Origin: Methanobacteriota archaeon
GTDB lineage: Archaea > Methanobacteriota > Methanobacteria > Methanobacteriales > Methanobacteriaceae
Length of the DNA stretch: 7,428 nt
NCBI GenBank assembly: GCA_023436175.1
Contig: JAEZKE010000020.1
Span: 1 to 7,428, forward strand
Direction: 5' to 3'
Shown: piece after piece, positions 5,352 to 7,428 of the stretch
How positions within the stretch are numbered: position 1 is the first letter of the stretch
How the letters are laid out: each line of letters begins with the position of its first letter
Position numbers and translations under genes: made by a program
Notes under the pieces: generated by a model
What the model saw: only the letters and a program-made list of their open reading frames with translations
Told to the model about the DNA's origin: nothing
Database searches by the model: none

Positions 5352-5375
5352 CTGATAATATTATCAGATATATCT
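5352..5375. promoter_or_regulatory. Perfect 16-base palindrome overlapping a 10-base palindrome (candidate operator)
   Basis: CTGATAATATTATCAG (5352-5367) is a perfect 16-base palindrome, and AGATATATCT (5366-5375) is a perfect 10-base palindrome overlapping its last two bases. They lie about 90 bases upstream of the flippase TATA box. The symmetry suits a dimeric DNA-binding protein; in RNA the first could form a 6-base stem with an AUAU loop. Confidence 0.4.
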
Positions 5376-5462
5376 AAAATTTCTAATTTTAATACTATGA
5401 AAATTACACAGGACACTTAAAATAATTTTAATTTATAGTAATAAATTTTAATAGTTATGAAT

Positions 5463-5470
5463 TTTATATA
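5463..5470 (+). promoter_or_regulatory. TATA box of the flippase gene
   Basis: TTTATATA matches the archaeal consensus and lies 40 bases before ATG 5511, predicting a transcription start near 5493 and a leader of about 20 bases. It overlaps the coding frame that would result from an earlier ATG at 5457, so it decides the start in favour of 5511. Confidence 0.65.
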
Positions 5471-5510
5471 TTATGTTAATATTAAATTGATTTTACAATG
5501 GGAGAATAAA

Positions 5511-6941
5511 ATGAATACAATTCAAAAAGTAGCAAAAAATACATCCATATTGCTAATATCCCAGGTTATAACCTATATATTGGCGTTTATTTTTACCATG
5601 TACTCTGCAAGATATTTAGGAGTTGAAAATTTCGGTATTTTATCATTTGCACTTGCTTTTACAGGAGTTACTGTACTTTTTACAGATTTAGGTTTAAGCA
5701 CATTACTGGTAAGGGAAGTATCAAGAGATAAAGAACTTATGGAAAAATATATAAAAAACATTTTGTCATTGAAGCTAATTTTAGGATTGTTAACATTCAT
5801 ATTCAGTATCTTAATTGTTAAAATTTTAGGTTATAATTTAGAAATTATTCAAATTGTAGCTGTAATTACAGTATATACCATATTTAGCACATTAGCATCA
5901 AGTTTTTATGCTTTATTTCAAACCCAACAAAGATTGGAATATCAATCAATAGGTCAAATTTTAAGCTCATTATTGCTTCTTTTAGGAGCGTTATTTATAA
6001 TATATAATAAAATCGATGTTTTAGGCTTTGCATTGCTTTATTTGTTTGTTGGTATTATTATTTTTGTATACAGTTTTATTGTATGTAAATGGAAATTTGT
6101 TCTCCCCAAAATGGAAATTAATTTTGATTTCTGGAAGATATTATTAAAAAATGCAATTCCTCTATCAATAATTCTAATTTTTTCTTCTATAGCATTTAGA
6201 ATTGACACAGTCTTACTTTCAATTTTAGATACCAATACCGCAGTTGGAATTTATAGTGCAGCATATAAATTAATAGAAGTTTTAACATTTTTTCCTGCAG
6301 TTTTCACAGCCTCAATATACCCTATTTTTTCTAAATTTCATGTATCTTCCAAAGATTCCCTAAAAAGCGCTTATACAAAATCATTTAGATATCTATCCTT
6401 TATAGGCCTACCTATTGCTGTTATCATGATGTTACTTGCTGATAAAATCATTTTTTTAGTTTATGGAACTCAATATATTGAAGCAATAACAGTGCTTAAA
6501 ATAATTATCTGGGCCATTCCTTTTACTTTTTTAACCTATTTTTCAGGGACTGTAATGATTTCAATCAACAAACAAAATGTACTTGTAAAAATATTTTTTA
6601 TAGCTATGATTGTAAACATAGTCCTGAATATAATGTTTATTCCAAGTTTCAGCTATATTGCTGCATCTATAATTACAATAATTACAGAATTTATTGAAAT
6701 AGTATTGATTTCCTATTTCCTGTTTAAATTCATTTGCAGAATTCAAATTAAGGATGTTATAATGAAACCTATAATAGCAAGTTTAGTGATGGGGATATTC
6801 CTTTTTAAAATAGATATGAATCTTTTTTTACAGATATTCATGGCTTTATGTGTATATATAATCACTCTTTTTATCTTAAAAACATTTACAGATGAAGATA
6901 TTTACTTATTCAAACAAATAATTGCTATAATAAAGAAATAA
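5511..6941 (+). CDS. Polysaccharide/oligosaccharide flippase (Wzx/RfbX-like, MOP superfamily)
   Basis: The 476-residue protein is hydrophobic throughout, with 12-14 predicted membrane helices, the usual size for this family. It opens with the family's typical block: NTSILLISQVITYILAFIFT (10-29), ARYLG (33-37), FGILSFA (41-47), then TDLGLSTLLVRE (58-69). A mid-protein block RIDTVLLS (230-237), VGIYSAAYKL (245-254) and FTASIYPIFSKF (265-276) and a later VYGTQY (317-322) are also characteristic. These proteins flip lipid-linked glycans from the inner to the outer membrane face, so it fits the lipid-carrier glycosyltransferase in this window. ATG 5511 is chosen over 5457 because GGGAGA sits five bases upstream and the TATA box at 5463-5470 lies downstream of 5457. 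The gene is very AT-rich. The glycan exported is unknown. Confidence 0.9.
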   Translation: MNTIQKVAKNTSILLISQVITYILAFIFTMYSARYLGVENFGILSFALAFTGVTVLFTDLGLSTLLVREVSRDKELMEKYIKNILSLKLILGLLTFIFSILIVKILGYNLEIIQIVAVITVYTIFSTLASSFYALFQTQQRLEYQSIGQILSSLLLLLGALFIIYNKIDVLGFALLYLFVGIIIFVYSFIVCKWKFVLPKMEINFDFWKILLKNAIPLSIILIFSSIAFRIDTVLLSILDTNTAVGIYSAAYKLIEVLTFFPAVFTASIYPIFSKFHVSSKDSLKSAYTKSFRYLSFIGLPIAVIMMLLADKIIFLVYGTQYIEAITVLKIIIWAIPFTFLTYFSGTVMISINKQNVLVKIFFIAMIVNIVLNIMFIPSFSYIAASIITIITEFIEIVLISYFLFKFICRIQIKDVIMKPIIASLVMGIFLFKIDMNLFLQIFMALCVYIITLFILKTFTDEDIYLFKQIIAIIKK

Positions 6942-7037
6942 ATTAAAAATGGATAATTTTAAGCACTTATAAATAGTAATATAAAAAAATAATCAGATGA
7001 TGCTTATTTAAAACCTAAATTAATGCAAAATATAAGA

Positions 7038-7427
7038 TCAATTTTGTAATAATGTGACCGCATTATTTTCAATCTCTTCTTCGTATTTTTTCCATAAAAA
7101 GAATCTAAAATAGTTAATAGTACCAACTCTAGAAAATTTAAGCCTTTCTACACCTTTAATTGAGGGCATATTTGCCGCCTCAATAATACCATAAACTTCA
7201 TCTTTTTTATAACTGTTTTTAATTTGATAAAGAGAATAATATAACAACTTTTTAAATATTCCTCTTTGCCTGTACTCTTTCTTAATATAGCCTCTCCACA
7301 GATAAGCTCCTTCAAAATGTATAACCCGCTCTACTTCTTCTACTTCTATCGGTTTTAGACTTATCCAGTTGTAACCAACCCATTCATCACCCGAAAATGC
7401 CGCTACTAAAACATGACCATTCTGCAT
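7038..7427 (-). CDS. GNAT-family N-acetyltransferase, 5' end cut by the window edge
   Basis: The 129 visible residues cover the C-terminal part of a GNAT fold. The core beta strands (HVLVAAFSGDEWVGYNWISL, residues 5-24) are followed by the acetyl-CoA loop region YIKKEYRQRGIFKKLLYYSL (47-66), with R53, R55 and G56 in a degenerate R/Q-x-x-G-x-G/A motif. Then EAANMPSIKG (83-92), the Asn-x-x-Ser element, is followed by a terminal strand FSRVGTINYFRFF. The first Met is two bases from the window end, and the first strand and helices of the fold are missing, so the true start lies beyond the window. GNAT proteins move an acetyl or other acyl group to an amine; beside a flippase a sugar-amine or precursor substrate is plausible but not shown. 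It is convergent with the flippase gene. Confidence 0.75.
   Translation of the reverse strand: MQNGHVLVAAFSGDEWVGYNWISLKPIEVEEVERVIHFEGAYLWRGYIKKEYRQRGIFKKLLYYSLYQIKNSYKKDEVYGIIEAANMPSIKGVERLKFSRVGTINYFRFFLWKKYEEEIENNAVTLLQN
7048..7067. terminator. Inverted repeat overlapping the end of the GNAT gene
   Basis: AATAATG (7048-7054) and CATTATT (7061-7067) form a perfect 7-base stem with a TGACCG loop. It overlaps the last codons of the minus-strand GNAT gene and lies about 105 bases after the flippase stop. It could slow plus-strand transcripts entering the opposing gene. No T-run follows on either strand, so this is a weak call. The 6942-7037 gap shows no gene. Confidence 0.25.
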
Positions 7428-7428
7428 A

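Larger units (their letters stand above)
5063..5462. other. Gene-free region between the divergent CPBP and flippase promoters
   Basis: No credible gene is seen on either strand. The part at about 5131-5205 is richer in G+C (about 39% by my count) than the surrounding DNA and contains short complementary pieces (ATCTC/CTCTT against AAGAGAT), so it may be a gene remnant or small RNA. The part at 5276-5375 holds a promoter-like box, a two-codon open frame and palindromes, described separately. The remainder is plain AT-rich DNA. Confidence 0.45.

Noticed and set aside
5395..5423. Short frame ATGAAAATTACACAGGAC near 5397 as a gene
   Set aside because: It encodes only seven residues, has no ribosome binding site and shows no similarity to anything recognisable.
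5457..5510. Flippase start at ATG 5457
   Set aside because: The TATA box at 5463-5470 lies downstream of it and GGGAGA precedes ATG 5511.
4018..6974. Similar TTTTAAGCA-TTATA strings after the exported-protein gene (about 4019) and after the flippase (about 6957) as a shared element
   Set aside because: The match is short and AT-rich, with no pairing or flanking similarity, so chance is sufficient.
1..7428. CRISPR array, insertion sequence, tRNA or rRNA genes
   Set aside because: No regularly spaced repeats, transposase-like frame with terminal repeats, or tRNA-like cloverleaf was seen on reading both strands.

Overview
The window looks like a low-GC methanogenic archaeon, most likely Methanobacterium or a close relative in the Methanobacteriales. 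The support is archaeal promoter boxes (TTTATATA or TATATAA) a short distance before several starts, strong GGAGGTG/GGTGA ribosome binding sites, and a DUF1616-type protein remnant of the kind common in Methanobacteria. The genus is inferred from style and was not tested by any search.

Layout, left to right. Positions 3-167 hold the C-terminal end of an NAD-dependent sugar epimerase/dehydratase, followed by a nested inverted repeat. A membrane-anchored family 2 glycosyltransferase of the dolichol-phosphate-sugar synthase type (478-1479) has a clear TATA box with two consecutive inverted repeats between it and the start. Directly behind it, 1508-1931 is a decayed DUF1616 gene carrying two nonsense codons and one frameshift. 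A gene-free stretch (1932-2364) contains a hairpin plus T-rich terminator and a promoter. That promoter drives a compact two-gene unit: a 78-residue protein with two membrane helices (2365-2601) and a 224-residue secreted protein rich in Ser, Thr, Ala and Gly (2613-3287). A second, unrelated-looking exported protein with five N-glycosylation sequons follows (3381-3986).

On the minus strand, 4035-5003 encodes a CPBP (Rce1/Abi-type) intramembrane protease with all three catalytic motifs. A 507-base non-coding region separates it from a divergent polysaccharide flippase (5511-6941). The window ends in a minus-strand GNAT acetyltransferase cut by the window edge (7038-7427).

Taken together this is a cell-surface region: sugar-nucleotide modification (epimerase), transfer of sugar to a lipid carrier (glycosyltransferase), lipid-linked glycan export (flippase), possible sugar or precursor acetylation (GNAT), exported surface proteins and a membrane protease. 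Each gene or pair mostly has its own promoter, so this is a neighbourhood and not one operon. The least understood parts are the small-membrane-protein/secreted-protein pair, the AAGTAT-type inverted repeats at two promoters, and the structured leader-like region before the flippase.
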